Positions 1 to 8,647 of a stretch of 64,000 bases of DNA are shown here, in pieces. The notes beneath the pieces were generated by a model. The model did no database searches and was not told the DNA's origin. It was given only the letters and a program-made list of their open reading frames with translations. Position numbers and translations under genes: made by a program. Numbering within the stretch: the first letter of the stretch is position 1; each line of letters begins with the position of its first letter. The DNA is from DASVNK01 sp036383895 (GTDB lineage Bacteria > Verrucomicrobiota > Verrucomicrobiia > Limisphaerales > SXQI01), in assembly GCA_036383895.1 (NCBI GenBank), contig DASVNK010000077.1, forward strand, positions 6,540-70,539. Reading direction: 5' to 3'.

Positions 1-1181
1 CCGCTGTCGAAGTTTAGGTACTTGGTGGTCTTGTTATCGATCGCGTTGGCGACCCCCTCGGAAGGCGGGCTGTTCGCCGAGCTTGCGAAGATCAAATCAC
101 CCGGTTGCGTAATATCCTGCGGGGCAGATGTTCCCAGCAGCTGCACTTCGGCGACTTGCATGCAGCAGCCGTTGGCGATGTTGCGCACGCGCTGGAAGGT
201 GACGCGGTAATGGTTATACGGCTGCACATTATCGAAGAGGAATGTCTGTTCCTGGAAGCGCGCGGTGAAGCCCGCCGCAACGTTCGATAGGGTGGTTATT
301 TGCGTCCAGTTACCAGCCGCATAGCTCGTCAGGTTGGTGTCGTTAGAGCCTTCGATTAACACCACTTCCGGATCGCGGTCCTGTGCGTCGTTGGCCGACT
401 GCATCGTAATCCCGCTAATCAAAGTGCGTCCGATCGCTGGGGACACCGCGAACCCGGAGGGGGAAAAATTCCCGATCTGGTTTCCGTCACGACCGCTGTC
501 GAAGTTCAGATACTTTGTCGTCTTGTTGTCGATCGCGTTGGCCACACCTTCAGACGGCGGGCTGTTCGCCGAACTGGCGAAAATAACGTCGCCCGGCTGG
601 GTGACATCCTGGGGAACAACAGTTCCCAGCAGTTCGACTTCCGCCACCTGCATGCAGCAGCCGTTGGCTATATTACGGACGCGGTCAAAGATGATGCGGT
701 ACGATTTGTAAGGCTTCTCGTTGTCGAACGTGAAGACCTGCGTTTGGAACCGATTTGTGAAACCCGCCGCGGCGTTGCTGATGGTCGCAATCGCTTCCCA
801 GGTTCCGCCCGAGTAATTTGTCACGCTGCCGTTGGAACCTTCGATGATGATCACATCGGGGTCGCGGTCCTGTGCATCGTTCGCGGACTGGAGCGAAATT
901 CCGGTCACGCGGGTTAAGCCCACTCCAGGCGTTACCGTGAATCCGGACGGCGAGAAATTGCCGATGGTATTTCCGTCACGACCGCTGTCGAAATTCAGGT
1001 ACTTCGTTGTTTTGTTGTCGATGGCATTGGCCACGCCTTCCGAGGGAGGGCTGTTCGCGGAGCTGGCAAAGACCACATCTCCGGGTTGGGTTACATCTTG
1101 TTGGGCAAATGCTGTTATCGCGGCGGCAATTCCGACCGACAGACCGACAGCAGCTCTGCGCACACTAGAAGTGTTGAGCAT
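1..1181 (-). CDS. Secreted protein of tandem F5/8C (discoidin)-like repeats, C-terminus cut off
   Basis: The reverse strand is open from an ATG at 1181 to the window edge, giving at least 393 residues with no stop. The first ~26 residues form a signal peptide ending AFA. Then a ~163-residue module repeats: each copy starts with a motif like DVTQPGD and FASSANSPPSEGVANAIDN, has a central SANDAQDRDP motif, and ends MQVAEVELLG. Copy starts are spaced 489 and 492 bp apart, both multiples of three, so the frame is kept; two copies are complete and a third begins at the edge. The module resembles galactose-binding/F5-8 type C folds, which usually bind glycans at the cell surface. The ligand is unknown. 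The plus-strand ORFs here are shadows of this gene. Confidence 0.85.
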   Translation of the reverse strand, partial: MLNTSSVRRAAVGLSVGIAAAITAFAQQDVTQPGDVVFASSANSPPSEGVANAIDNKTTKYLNFDSGRDGNTIGNFSPSGFTVTPGVGLTRVTGISLQSANDAQDRDPDVIIIEGSNGSVTNYSGGTWEAIATISNAAAGFTNRFQTQVFTFDNEKPYKSYRIIFDRVRNIANGCCMQVAEVELLGTVVPQDVTQPGDVIFASSANSPPSEGVANAIDNKTTKYLNFDSGRDGNQIGNFSPSGFAVSPAIGRTLISGITMQSANDAQDRDPEVVLIEGSNDTNLTSYAAGNWTQITTLSNVAAGFTARFQEQTFLFDNVQPYNHYRVTFQRVRNIANGCCMQVAEVQLLGTSAPQDITQPGDLIFASSANSPPSEGVANAIDNKTTKYLNFDS

Positions 1182-1297
1182 ACGTTGGGATAGTTTGGTT
1201 GTTTGAGGGACGATTGGAGGCTAGGGGTTTTTACCAACAACGGTCAAGATATTACTAAGGGAAAGCGAAAGCCGCGCTAATCACGGTCGCCGGCAGA

Positions 1298-4200
1298 TCA
1301 TAACTCCACATTAATTTCCCGGCTGCCGCTTGAAACAGTAATGAGACGTCGCCCACCCCCTGGCCGCAAAACCTCGATTTCCAATTGCGGTGCGGCCTTG
1401 AATGATTCCGGCACCGCGAAAACTAGGGCCCCCGAATCCTGCGACCAATATCCCGATCCAGCCCGAATCTCCCGCGCCGGAGTTATCGCTCCTCCACTCT
1501 TCAATCGCACCACGCAACCCACGCCATTCGGATTCTTCACCCCGCCACTCATTGTAATCCGCAAGCCCGACCCCTTCGCGAGATTCCGATACAATTTTGT
1601 CGCCGCGCCGTTCTGCGCGACCGCGAAATCCAATCGCCCGTCCCGATCAAAATCACACGCCGCCGCCCCCCGCTGCTCGCCATAAATCGCTATCCCTGAA
1701 ACCTGCCCGGCGACCGCGCTAAACCCGCCAGTTCCATCTCCCCGCAACACCAACCCCCGCCCCGCATCATTCCGCGCAACTCCAGTTCGATTCCCAAAAA
1801 AATTCTGCGCCAGGAAAAGGTCCTCGTTCCCATCCAGATCGAATTCACCCACCACCGTGCCAAACACCGGCGCAAGTTGTGCCTCCATCGGCAAAGCGCG
1901 CATCTCAAAATGACTTTTCCGATTCAGCAACAGCACCGTTCGCAATTCCGTCGCAACCCATTCTTTCGCCTCTGAATTCCTCTCGCCCAAAATGTTCTCC
2001 ACTGTGTTCGTGCTGTAGGCGGCATGCGTCCCGAATCTGCCCACCAAAAACGGTAACCCTTGTCCAGCTTCATCCAACGATCGCGACGGCACGTAACCGT
2101 TTGCCGCCGGATCAAAGACCGTTTCCATGATCGCCACATGCGGCGTGCCGAACTGACCCGTCACAAGTTTCATCGGACGTTCCGCGCTCGCATGGTGTTC
2201 CGTATTTTCTCCCCAATTTCCCACCACCAGGTCCATCAATCCGTCGCCATCGAAATCGCCCGCATTCACCGAAGTCCACCAACCGCGTACCTCATCGAGC
2301 TTCACTTCCTTCCCACCCGGCAATCGCACGTTCCAATCTCGCCGGCCCAACTTCCCACCCGCGTTTTTGTAAATCCGCACCGCTCCGAACTCACCCGCAA
2401 CGACCAGTTCTGGCCATCCGTCCGCATCCAAATCACTCCACATCGCTGCCGAGACTGCGTTGGTCTCTCCAAGTTCCTCCGGCACCCAGTTCCCCGCGTC
2501 ATTCCGCAGCAAAACGCTCTTCCCCGCGGTCGGCCAACGGCCCGGCAAGACACGCGCCCCAATAAAAAAATCCAAATCTCCGTCAGCGTCATAATCCGCC
2601 GCGCACATCGGCCCCGCACTGCTCGGCAGATCTGGCCAGGCCGCGACGCCCGCTCCGATGCCCGCATCAAATCGAAAAATCGACGCCGTATTGGTCCGCC
2701 CGTCCTCGTAACTTGCCAGCCCCGCAAAAATATTGATCTTCTCGTCTGGTCCCGGAATCGCGAGCAACGAAGTGGTGTCTCTCGCCAATGGCTGCTGAAA
2801 CGGCGCATTCGTCCACGGCGAAAACGCACCGTCCGTATTTCTAAAAACGCCCAATCTTCCGCCCGCTCCCGTTCCCACAATCAATTCTTCGCGCCGATCG
2901 CCATCCAGGTCCGCCCAGGTCACTCCCGGCCCGAGTTGGCTCAAGCGATGCGGCAGCAACGGCTGCCGCGCAAAGTCGTCATACCATCCTTCGTGATGCA
3001 CATGCTGGATGCGATCGCTCACATCCTCAAACCACGCCGGCTCCTGCTTGTTCTCCTGTTTCGGTCTTTGCTCCGCGCTCGCCTCTTCGGAAATTTCGTA
3101 AAGTCGGTTCGCGCTCACCTCCCGCACCGTCGTCACCAATCCGTTACGCCACTTCACTTCCAGCGTCATGCCCCTCGCATTCGTTCCGCCGGCGAAAACA
3201 CAAACCGCTTCGCTGCCCGAAAGATATTTCCCTCCGCTGACCACCTCCTGTTGCTGCACCGGCGCCGCTCCGCCTCGCAAAGTAACCAATGCGCCCACGC
3301 CCTGCGTATTCGGTGCTTTTCCTTTCAACCGCACCGCGACGCGCGTTCCACCGCCTTTGTTGCGATAAACACCCGCGGCGGAATTCAAATTATTCACCGC
3401 GAAATCGAAATCGCCATCCCCATCGAAATCCGCGGTCGCAATCCCATGATGGATTCCCAAATCACTCGTCCCCCAGTTCGAAGTAGCTTCCCCAAATTTA
3501 ACCCCGCCCAAATTTCGAAACGCCACGATCGGCATCCGCAGCTCGGGATACAGCCGCATGTTCGCCAATAAATCCGCCTGGAACGTCTTCCGCCTCTCCT
3601 CGACATTCGCAATCGCCGAGTAATTTCTCGCCCGACCACGAATCACCGCGTTCGCGTCCCGATCCTGCACATCGCGCGCATGACCGGCAGTGATGATGAT
3701 GTCCTGGTGCCCATCCAAATCCACATCAAGAAACACCGGCTGCCACGCCCAATCCGCCGCCGCCACGCCAGCATAATTCGCCACCTCCGCATAACTCCCG
3801 TCCCCGCGCGCCAGGAACATCGTGTTACGCAAAATCTGCGGACGATCCGTAAAACGCCCGGGCAAGTTTGGACTCGACGCTTGCGCATCCATCTGCCGCT
3901 TCCGCATCGCCGGCGAACGGCTCAACATATCCAGCACGAAAACGTCCGGCGCGCCGTCGAAATTCAAATCGGCCACATCCACTCCCATCGAACTTCCGCT
4001 GGTCTGGCGAAATGCCAGCGGTGGCGCGGCGCGGAAATTTCCACGCCCATCGTTCAACCAAATCCGATCCGGCGTCCAAAAGTCGTTGCACACATAGAGG
4101 TCGGGCGCCCCGTCGCCGTTCAAGTCTCGGAACGTCGCGCTCAACCCCCAATCCAGCGGCGCTCCGGGCAGCGCCTGCCCATTCTCTCCGATGAACCTGT

Positions 4201-4966
4201 TCCACGTCGCGGCGCTGAATTTCCCCTTGCCATCGTTCAACAGCAAAACATCCGGCTCGCCATACTCCAAAATCTGTCCGCCGAACAACACCAGCCGATT
4301 TCTCAACGCCGGCGGAACGCTCGGCTTCCCGCCCACCATCGACAACTGCACCTCACCGCGGTCGCGAATATCGTCCGAGCGATTATTCGCCACATAAAGA
4401 TCCAGCGTCCCATTCCCATCAACATCCGCCAGCGCCAGCGTCATGCTGCCGAACCCACTCGCCGTGCCCCACTCCCGCGTCACATCGGTAAAGTTTCCTT
4501 TCCCGTCATTGCGCCACGCCAACACTCCGCGCCCGTTCGCCGTCGCCAGCAAATCCAACGCGCCATCCCCATCCACATCCGCCAGCACCACTCCACGCAG
4601 CACCGCATTCGTCGTCCGCACTCCGCTCCTCGCGGTAACATTCGCGAACTTCCAGCCCCCAAGATTTCTGAAAAGATCGAGCCGATTCTCCACCCCCGCG
4701 AACACCAGATCGGCCAACCCATCCCCGTCGAAATCGCCCGCCGCCACACCCGACCCGTTATAAAGCGTCCGATTCTTCGCCGCCGCTTCCTCAGAAAGAG
4801 TATTCGTAAACCCAACTCCACTCCCCATCACCCGCTCGAACCCCGCCGCCCCAACCTCCACCTCCAGCGTCCGCCAGCGCGCGCTCCCCTCCACCCGCCA
4901 ATCCACCGCCCCCCAAACCGTCTGCGCCATCGCAAAAACCAGCGCCGCTATTCGCAACTGTACCAT
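1298..4966 (-). CDS. Giant secreted FG-GAP/VCBS repeat protein with ASPIC/UnbV domains (CRTAC1-like)
   Basis: This ~1222-residue protein is built from FG-GAP-type propeller repeats with many calcium-loop motifs such as DFDGDG, DVDGDG and DLDADG. An ASPIC/UnbV-like domain lies near residues 540-625 and a second one forms the last ~90 residues. It therefore looks like two CRTAC1-like units fused end to end. I chose the ATG at 4966 because a compact signal peptide (MVQLRIAALVF...TVWGA) follows it; the frame also reaches a GTG at 5035, and neither has a clear Shine-Dalgarno site. Such proteins are common and expanded in Verrucomicrobiota and Planctomycetota and are thought to act in surface adhesion or binding. 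The exact role is unknown. A single-unit paralogue lies at 42052-43881. Confidence 0.88.
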   Translation of the reverse strand: MVQLRIAALVFAMAQTVWGAVDWRVEGSARWRTLEVEVGAAGFERVMGSGVGFTNTLSEEAAAKNRTLYNGSGVAAGDFDGDGLADLVFAGVENRLDLFRNLGGWKFANVTARSGVRTTNAVLRGVVLADVDGDGALDLLATANGRGVLAWRNDGKGNFTDVTREWGTASGFGSMTLALADVDGNGTLDLYVANNRSDDIRDRGEVQLSMVGGKPSVPPALRNRLVLFGGQILEYGEPDVLLLNDGKGKFSAATWNRFIGENGQALPGAPLDWGLSATFRDLNGDGAPDLYVCNDFWTPDRIWLNDGRGNFRAAPPLAFRQTSGSSMGVDVADLNFDGAPDVFVLDMLSRSPAMRKRQMDAQASSPNLPGRFTDRPQILRNTMFLARGDGSYAEVANYAGVAAADWAWQPVFLDVDLDGHQDIIITAGHARDVQDRDANAVIRGRARNYSAIANVEERRKTFQADLLANMRLYPELRMPIVAFRNLGGVKFGEATSNWGTSDLGIHHGIATADFDGDGDFDFAVNNLNSAAGVYRNKGGGTRVAVRLKGKAPNTQGVGALVTLRGGAAPVQQQEVVSGGKYLSGSEAVCVFAGGTNARGMTLEVKWRNGLVTTVREVSANRLYEISEEASAEQRPKQENKQEPAWFEDVSDRIQHVHHEGWYDDFARQPLLPHRLSQLGPGVTWADLDGDRREELIVGTGAGGRLGVFRNTDGAFSPWTNAPFQQPLARDTTSLLAIPGPDEKINIFAGLASYEDGRTNTASIFRFDAGIGAGVAAWPDLPSSAGPMCAADYDADGDLDFFIGARVLPGRWPTAGKSVLLRNDAGNWVPEELGETNAVSAAMWSDLDADGWPELVVAGEFGAVRIYKNAGGKLGRRDWNVRLPGGKEVKLDEVRGWWTSVNAGDFDGDGLMDLVVGNWGENTEHHASAERPMKLVTGQFGTPHVAIMETVFDPAANGYVPSRSLDEAGQGLPFLVGRFGTHAAYSTNTVENILGERNSEAKEWVATELRTVLLLNRKSHFEMRALPMEAQLAPVFGTVVGEFDLDGNEDLFLAQNFFGNRTGVARNDAGRGLVLRGDGTGGFSAVAGQVSGIAIYGEQRGAAACDFDRDGRLDFAVAQNGAATKLYRNLAKGSGLRITMSGGVKNPNGVGCVVRLKSGGAITPAREIRAGSGYWSQDSGALVFAVPESFKAAPQLEIEVLRPGGGRRLITVSSGSREINVEL

Positions 4967-5161
4967 TGAAAGCCAAAACCCTAGCCGCCCCCCTCCCACG
5001 AAACAACCCTGCTTCTTGACCGTTGCCCCCGTCACTATTGGAATTTGCTGTCATGAAATAGATTTCCGTCTGGCACCCAGGTCGACCGAGTAACGGACTA
5101 GGGTCGAACCAGCTTTACCCCTCTGGCGAGTCAAAGCGCTCGGGCGCCAAGCTCGGTGACT

Positions 5162-5428
5162 ATGTCAATTCTTTGGACCTTAATCATCGGGCTCATCGTC
5201 GGAATCGTCGCAAAGTTTCTTATGCCGGGCCGTGATCCAGGCGGTTTCATCATCACCACGCTGCTCGGCATTGCCGGTGCGTTTCTCGCTCACTTCATCG
5301 GGCGGTCGATGGGCTGGTATGCCGAAGGTGAACCGGCCGGATTTATTGCTTCCGTCGTGGGGGCCATCGTTCTGCTTGCAATTTATCGCATGGTTGCCGG
5401 ACGGAAGAGCATTTCCGATCGTCGCTAG
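5162..5428 (+). CDS. GlsB/YeaQ/YmgE family small membrane protein
   Basis: This 88-residue hydrophobic protein has three predicted membrane segments and the family signature: an N-terminal ILWTLIIGLIVGIVAKFL helix, a PGRDPGGF loop, a glycine-rich second helix, and a final GAIVLLAIYRMV helix. It belongs to the transglycosylase-associated/GlsB family, small inner-membrane proteins often induced by stress whose biochemical role is unknown. The ATG at 5162 was preferred over an in-frame GTG at 5156. It stands alone, divergent from the FG-GAP gene. Confidence 0.85.
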   Translation: MSILWTLIIGLIVGIVAKFLMPGRDPGGFIITTLLGIAGAFLAHFIGRSMGWYAEGEPAGFIASVVGAIVLLAIYRMVAGRKSISDRR

Positions 5429-5499
5429 ATAAATGCAATTCCATTGCTGCGGCTCATTGCCTGGGCAGAGTTGCGAGCTTGGAGGAACGGCCAAAAGAA

Positions 5500-5694
5500 T
5501 TAGGCGCGGCGCCGCTTCGGAGCCGACGCCTTCTGCTCTTTAGCCACACGCATATTATCCACAAGGTTTGGATACGGCCGCCCCGCCGCTCGTGCCAATG
5601 CCTTCGCCCGCGCTTTACTCTTCGGCGTTAACTTCGTCCGCGAACTTCCCTTCGGCGCCTTTTTTTTCCAAGGCTCTTTCCTCGTTCCCTCCAT
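5500..5694 (-). CDS. Small basic conserved protein with a GRPYPNLVDNM motif
   Basis: This 64-residue protein is very rich in Lys and Arg (KKK, KSKARAKALARAAGR) and has a central GRPYPNLVDNM motif. I recognise this type of short basic protein with a PYPNLVDN core from many bacteria, where it is left as hypothetical. The charge suggests nucleic-acid binding, but that is inference. It is convergent with the preceding gene, and its 5' end borders CACGAA-type repeats at about 5695-5730. Confidence 0.62.
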   Translation of the reverse strand: MEGTRKEPWKKKAPKGSSRTKLTPKSKARAKALARAAGRPYPNLVDNMRVAKEQKASAPKRRRA

Positions 5695-5733
5695 GCACGA
5701 AACATAGCACCACGAAACACATTTGCTGTGAAG
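5695..5733. repeat. CACGAA-type degenerate intergenic repeat
   Basis: Just upstream of the small basic gene, short units with a CACGAAACA core recur (GCACGAAACA, CCACGAAACA). The same family appears on the other strand at 34690-34790 and in related form near 8250, 35190 and 38610. The function is unknown. Confidence 0.45.
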
Positions 5734-5813
5734 GGCTCTTCACTTTCCTTCCTCGGCTTTTCCTCCACTTCGCTATTTCACTACCGCGCGATTTCGCTCA
5801 TCTTTCCCCATCC

Positions 5814-6824
5814 ATGCAGATCGACTGTCACGTTCACATCGTCGGCAACGGCTCCAGCGGCAGCGGCTGTTGGATCCGTTCCCCCGCGCATCAATGGCCT
5901 TTGCAGGCCCTCATGGTCCGCCACATCGGCCTGCCCGTCAGCGCGCTCAAAGGCGACCTCGACCATCTCTACATCGATAAACTACTGGAATGGGTCCGCT
6001 CCTCGTCCCTCGACAAAATCATCATCCTCGCCCAGGAGAAAGTGTACGCGGACAACGGCGATCTCATGGAAAAATTCGGCACCGCCTACGTGCCGAACGA
6101 ATACGTCCTCAAACTCGCCCGCGAACACCCGGAACTCCTCCCCGCCGTCTCCATCCATCCGGCTCGCCGCGATGCCATGGAGGAATTGGAACGCTGCATC
6201 GCGGGCGGCGCAGTCATGATGAAGTGCCTGCCGAACTGCCAGAATATCGATTGCATGAATCCAAAGTTCCGTCCGTTCTGGGAACGTATGGCCCAGGCCG
6301 GGCTCCCGCTCCTGGCCCACACCGGCGGCGAACACACCCTGCAAATCGTTCGCCCCGAATACGCCGATCCGCGCACCCTCAAGCTCCCGCTCGATTGCGG
6401 CGTCACCGTCATCGCCGCCCACTCGGCATCCAAGAGCGGCGTAAGCGATCCGGAATACTTTCATCACTTCGCCAAAATGTGCGCCGATCATCCGAATTTT
6501 TACGGCGACAACAGCGCCTTCAACATCCCCATCCGCAGCCGCGTCGTGCCAAAATCCGTTGTCCCGCCTGTCCGCGACAAAATGCTTCACGGCAGCGATT
6601 ACCCCGTCCCAATCTTCGGCCACTGGGCCTGGATGCGCGGCTTTATCGATTGGAAAACCTTTCGCCGCTGGCAAAAACATGAGAACCCGATCGAACGCGA
6701 TTACCAACTCAAACGAGCCATGGGTTTCGGCGATGATACATTCACGCGCGTGGCCAAGCTAATTCCGCAACACCCCTTAAAAAACTCCGCGGCGAAGAAG
6801 GAGCCCGCCGCAGCTTCAGCCTGA
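5814..6824 (+). CDS. Amidohydrolase family 2 (ACMSD-like) TIM-barrel metal-dependent hydrolase
   Basis: I start this 336-residue protein at the ATG at 5814 because the barrel begins there with MQIDCHVHI, the HxH metal site; the upstream part of the open frame looks non-coding. Later motifs fit Amidohydro_2: SIHPAR, AHTGGEHT, AHSAS and a C-terminal GSDYP aspartate. Members hydrolyse or decarboxylate carboxylates and lactones in the cytoplasm; the substrate cannot be read from sequence. The next gene starts only 9 bp after the stop and encodes a sugar-acid kinase, so the two probably form an operon in one carbohydrate-acid pathway. Confidence 0.85.
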   Translation: MQIDCHVHIVGNGSSGSGCWIRSPAHQWPLQALMVRHIGLPVSALKGDLDHLYIDKLLEWVRSSSLDKIIILAQEKVYADNGDLMEKFGTAYVPNEYVLKLAREHPELLPAVSIHPARRDAMEELERCIAGGAVMMKCLPNCQNIDCMNPKFRPFWERMAQAGLPLLAHTGGEHTLQIVRPEYADPRTLKLPLDCGVTVIAAHSASKSGVSDPEYFHHFAKMCADHPNFYGDNSAFNIPIRSRVVPKSVVPPVRDKMLHGSDYPVPIFGHWAWMRGFIDWKTFRRWQKHENPIERDYQLKRAMGFGDDTFTRVAKLIPQHPLKNSAAKKEPAAASA

Positions 6825-6833
6825 GGTTCGCCC

Positions 6834-8045
6834 ATGGCCCAAGGCAGCCTGGAGTTATTGATTATTGCGGACGACCTGACCGGTTCGAACGACGCAGGCG
6901 CGCAGTTCGCCAAGCGCGACATTCCAGCGATCGTGATGGTTCAGCCAGACCTCGACGAACTCCCGGCCGGCTATCCGGTCGTCGTGGTCAATTCCGAGTC
7001 GCGCCACGTGGCACCTGCCGAAGCTGCCCGCCGTGTCCGCCACATCGCCAAGCTTGGCTTGCGGTCCGGCGCGCGTCACTTCTTCAAAAAGACCGATTCC
7101 ACCCTGCGCGGAAACATCGCCGCGGAACTCAAAGCGCTCCTCGACGTCACCGGCGTAACGCAAATCCCGTTCGTCCCCGCCTTTCCCGAAACCGGCCGTA
7201 CGACGCGCCACGGCATTCATTACCTCCACGGCGTTCCCGTCGCGCAAACCGTCTTCGCGAACGATCCACTCAGCCCCGTTCGCGAAAGCGAAGTCGCCAA
7301 AGTCCTCCGCGCAAACGCCAACCTCCGCGTGAATAATGCGAACCTCGATAACGTCCATTTAAGTAGCGACGCCGAGTGTGTCGTCTTCGATTGCGAGTCG
7401 CGCGCGAACCTTCAAGCCCTCGCGCGCGCGTTCGCAAAAAAGAATCAACTCCGCGTTCTCTCTGGGTCCGCTGCGTTCGCTGAAGAACTTCCAAACATTC
7501 TCGATTTACCCAAGCGCCCTAGCGCGCCGATTCAGTTGCGTGGTCCCCTGCTCTGCCTCAATGGCAGTTTGAATCCCAAGTCGCTGGAACAGATCGCGGT
7601 CGCAAATTCGCAGTTCCACTCCATTCGACTCACGCCCGAGCAACTCTTCCGCGGAAGCACGAACATTCAGTATCCACCAGGCACCAACGTTCTCATTCAC
7701 AGCGCCACCAGCTCGCGAGACCTGGCGTCTTACCGCACGGCGGCGACGGAAATCGGAATTAGCCGCAGTGATCTGCATCGCGCCGCGGCAAATTCGCATG
7801 GTCGCATCGCGCAACACGCGCTCACTGGCGGCGAATTTAAAACGCTGATCGTTTTCGGGGGCGATACGTTGATGGGAATCGCCCGCGCGCTGAATTGGAG
7901 CGCGTTCATTCCGTGCGGTGAATTGGAACCGGGAGTGACCGTTGCCAGGCCGAAAGGAAGCGAGACTTGCGTGATCAGCAAAGCAGGTGGGTTCGGCAAT
8001 GCGGAGGTGCTGAAACGTATCGTAGGCAGGACGCAAAGTTCGTAG
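6834..8045 (+). CDS. Four-carbon acid sugar kinase family protein (OtnK-like, DUF1537)
   Basis: This 403-residue protein starts MAQGSLELLIIADDLTGSND, the N-terminal substrate-domain signature. It continues with KKTDSTLRGN and PAFPETGRTTRHG, both typical of the family. The C-terminal nucleotide-binding domain has VFGGDTLMGIA and SKAGGFGN. Family members phosphorylate four-carbon sugar acids such as erythronate or threonate using ATP. The usual partners (otnC-type aldolase, pdxA2-type dehydrogenase) are not in the window; instead it follows an amidohydrolase. The exact substrate is inference. Confidence 0.87.
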   Translation: MAQGSLELLIIADDLTGSNDAGAQFAKRDIPAIVMVQPDLDELPAGYPVVVVNSESRHVAPAEAARRVRHIAKLGLRSGARHFFKKTDSTLRGNIAAELKALLDVTGVTQIPFVPAFPETGRTTRHGIHYLHGVPVAQTVFANDPLSPVRESEVAKVLRANANLRVNNANLDNVHLSSDAECVVFDCESRANLQALARAFAKKNQLRVLSGSAAFAEELPNILDLPKRPSAPIQLRGPLLCLNGSLNPKSLEQIAVANSQFHSIRLTPEQLFRGSTNIQYPPGTNVLIHSATSSRDLASYRTAATEIGISRSDLHRAAANSHGRIAQHALTGGEFKTLIVFGGDTLMGIARALNWSAFIPCGELEPGVTVARPKGSETCVISKAGGFGNAEVLKRIVGRTQSS

Positions 8046-8647
8046 GCGGGTGCGACTGCGAGAAAAGCAACATTTCTGTTGACGCATTAGTCTCCACCCT
8101 ACTAAATTCTACCTATGATCACGAACAACCATTCGTGGTCACTCGGCACGTGCCCGAACAAAAGCCTCGCTCTCGAGTCTCCTGTTCGCCCACGCCAAAG
8201 TGACCACCTAATCTTTGCACACACAGTTGCGCCCTATCGCGTAACCGCGTCACCGCACTTCCGTCCACGAGGCCACAAAAACTCTGTGCTCTCTTTGCCT
8301 CCCTCGGTGTGCTCTGTGCCCCTCCAAACACCGAACACACACCCGGCACACACCCGGCACACACACAGCTCACACACAGCTCACACACAGCTCACACACA
8401 GCTCACACACAGCACACACACAGCATCCGCACCGACTAACCATTAGTCCTCAACGCTTTATAAAATTATGAACACAAAAAAACACACAACGACGTCAAAA
8501 CTCTGATGTTGAACCCGCCGCTCCTTCCCTCTCTCCCACTGTGAAGAGCGTCAACGAAGGGGAGGTGCCCCTTACGCAAATTGCACCTTTCGTAGGCACA
8601 CCCCTTGCGAAAGCTGTGTGGTTTGATACAAACAGTGTTTCAATCTT
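8046..8647. other. Intergenic region with degenerate repeats and an 11-bp array
   Basis: No convincing gene was found in these ~600 bp. From about 8250 to 8325 there are CTCTGTG/CTCTTTG-type degenerate units. An 11-bp tandem array follows at 8336-8423, then an A-rich stretch with CACAAAAAAACACAC near 8470-8490. Nearer the next gene, 8557-8573 can form an AAGGGG/CCCCTT hairpin, and related GCACCT/GGTGCC words recur to 8600. ORFs called here are repeat artefacts. Confidence 0.6.
8336..8423. repeat. Tandem array of eight 11-bp units
   Basis: Eight consecutive 11-bp units can be laid out without gaps. The first two are CACACACCCGG, followed by CACACACACAG, four copies of CTCACACACAG and a final CACACACACAG. 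Because 11 is not a multiple of three, the array is open in several frames and produces false His/Thr/Ser-rich ORFs. A second array with the same unit length, the same two unit types and the same order is at 35273-35371. Confidence 0.85.

Noticed and set aside
2060..3571. 503-codon plus-strand ORF
   Set aside because: It is antisense to the FG-GAP gene and encodes Arg/His/Pro-rich sequence with no fold. Its length results from the high GC of the real gene.
8336..8423. Possible CRISPR array
   Set aside because: Units are 11 bp with no spacers and no cas genes are present.
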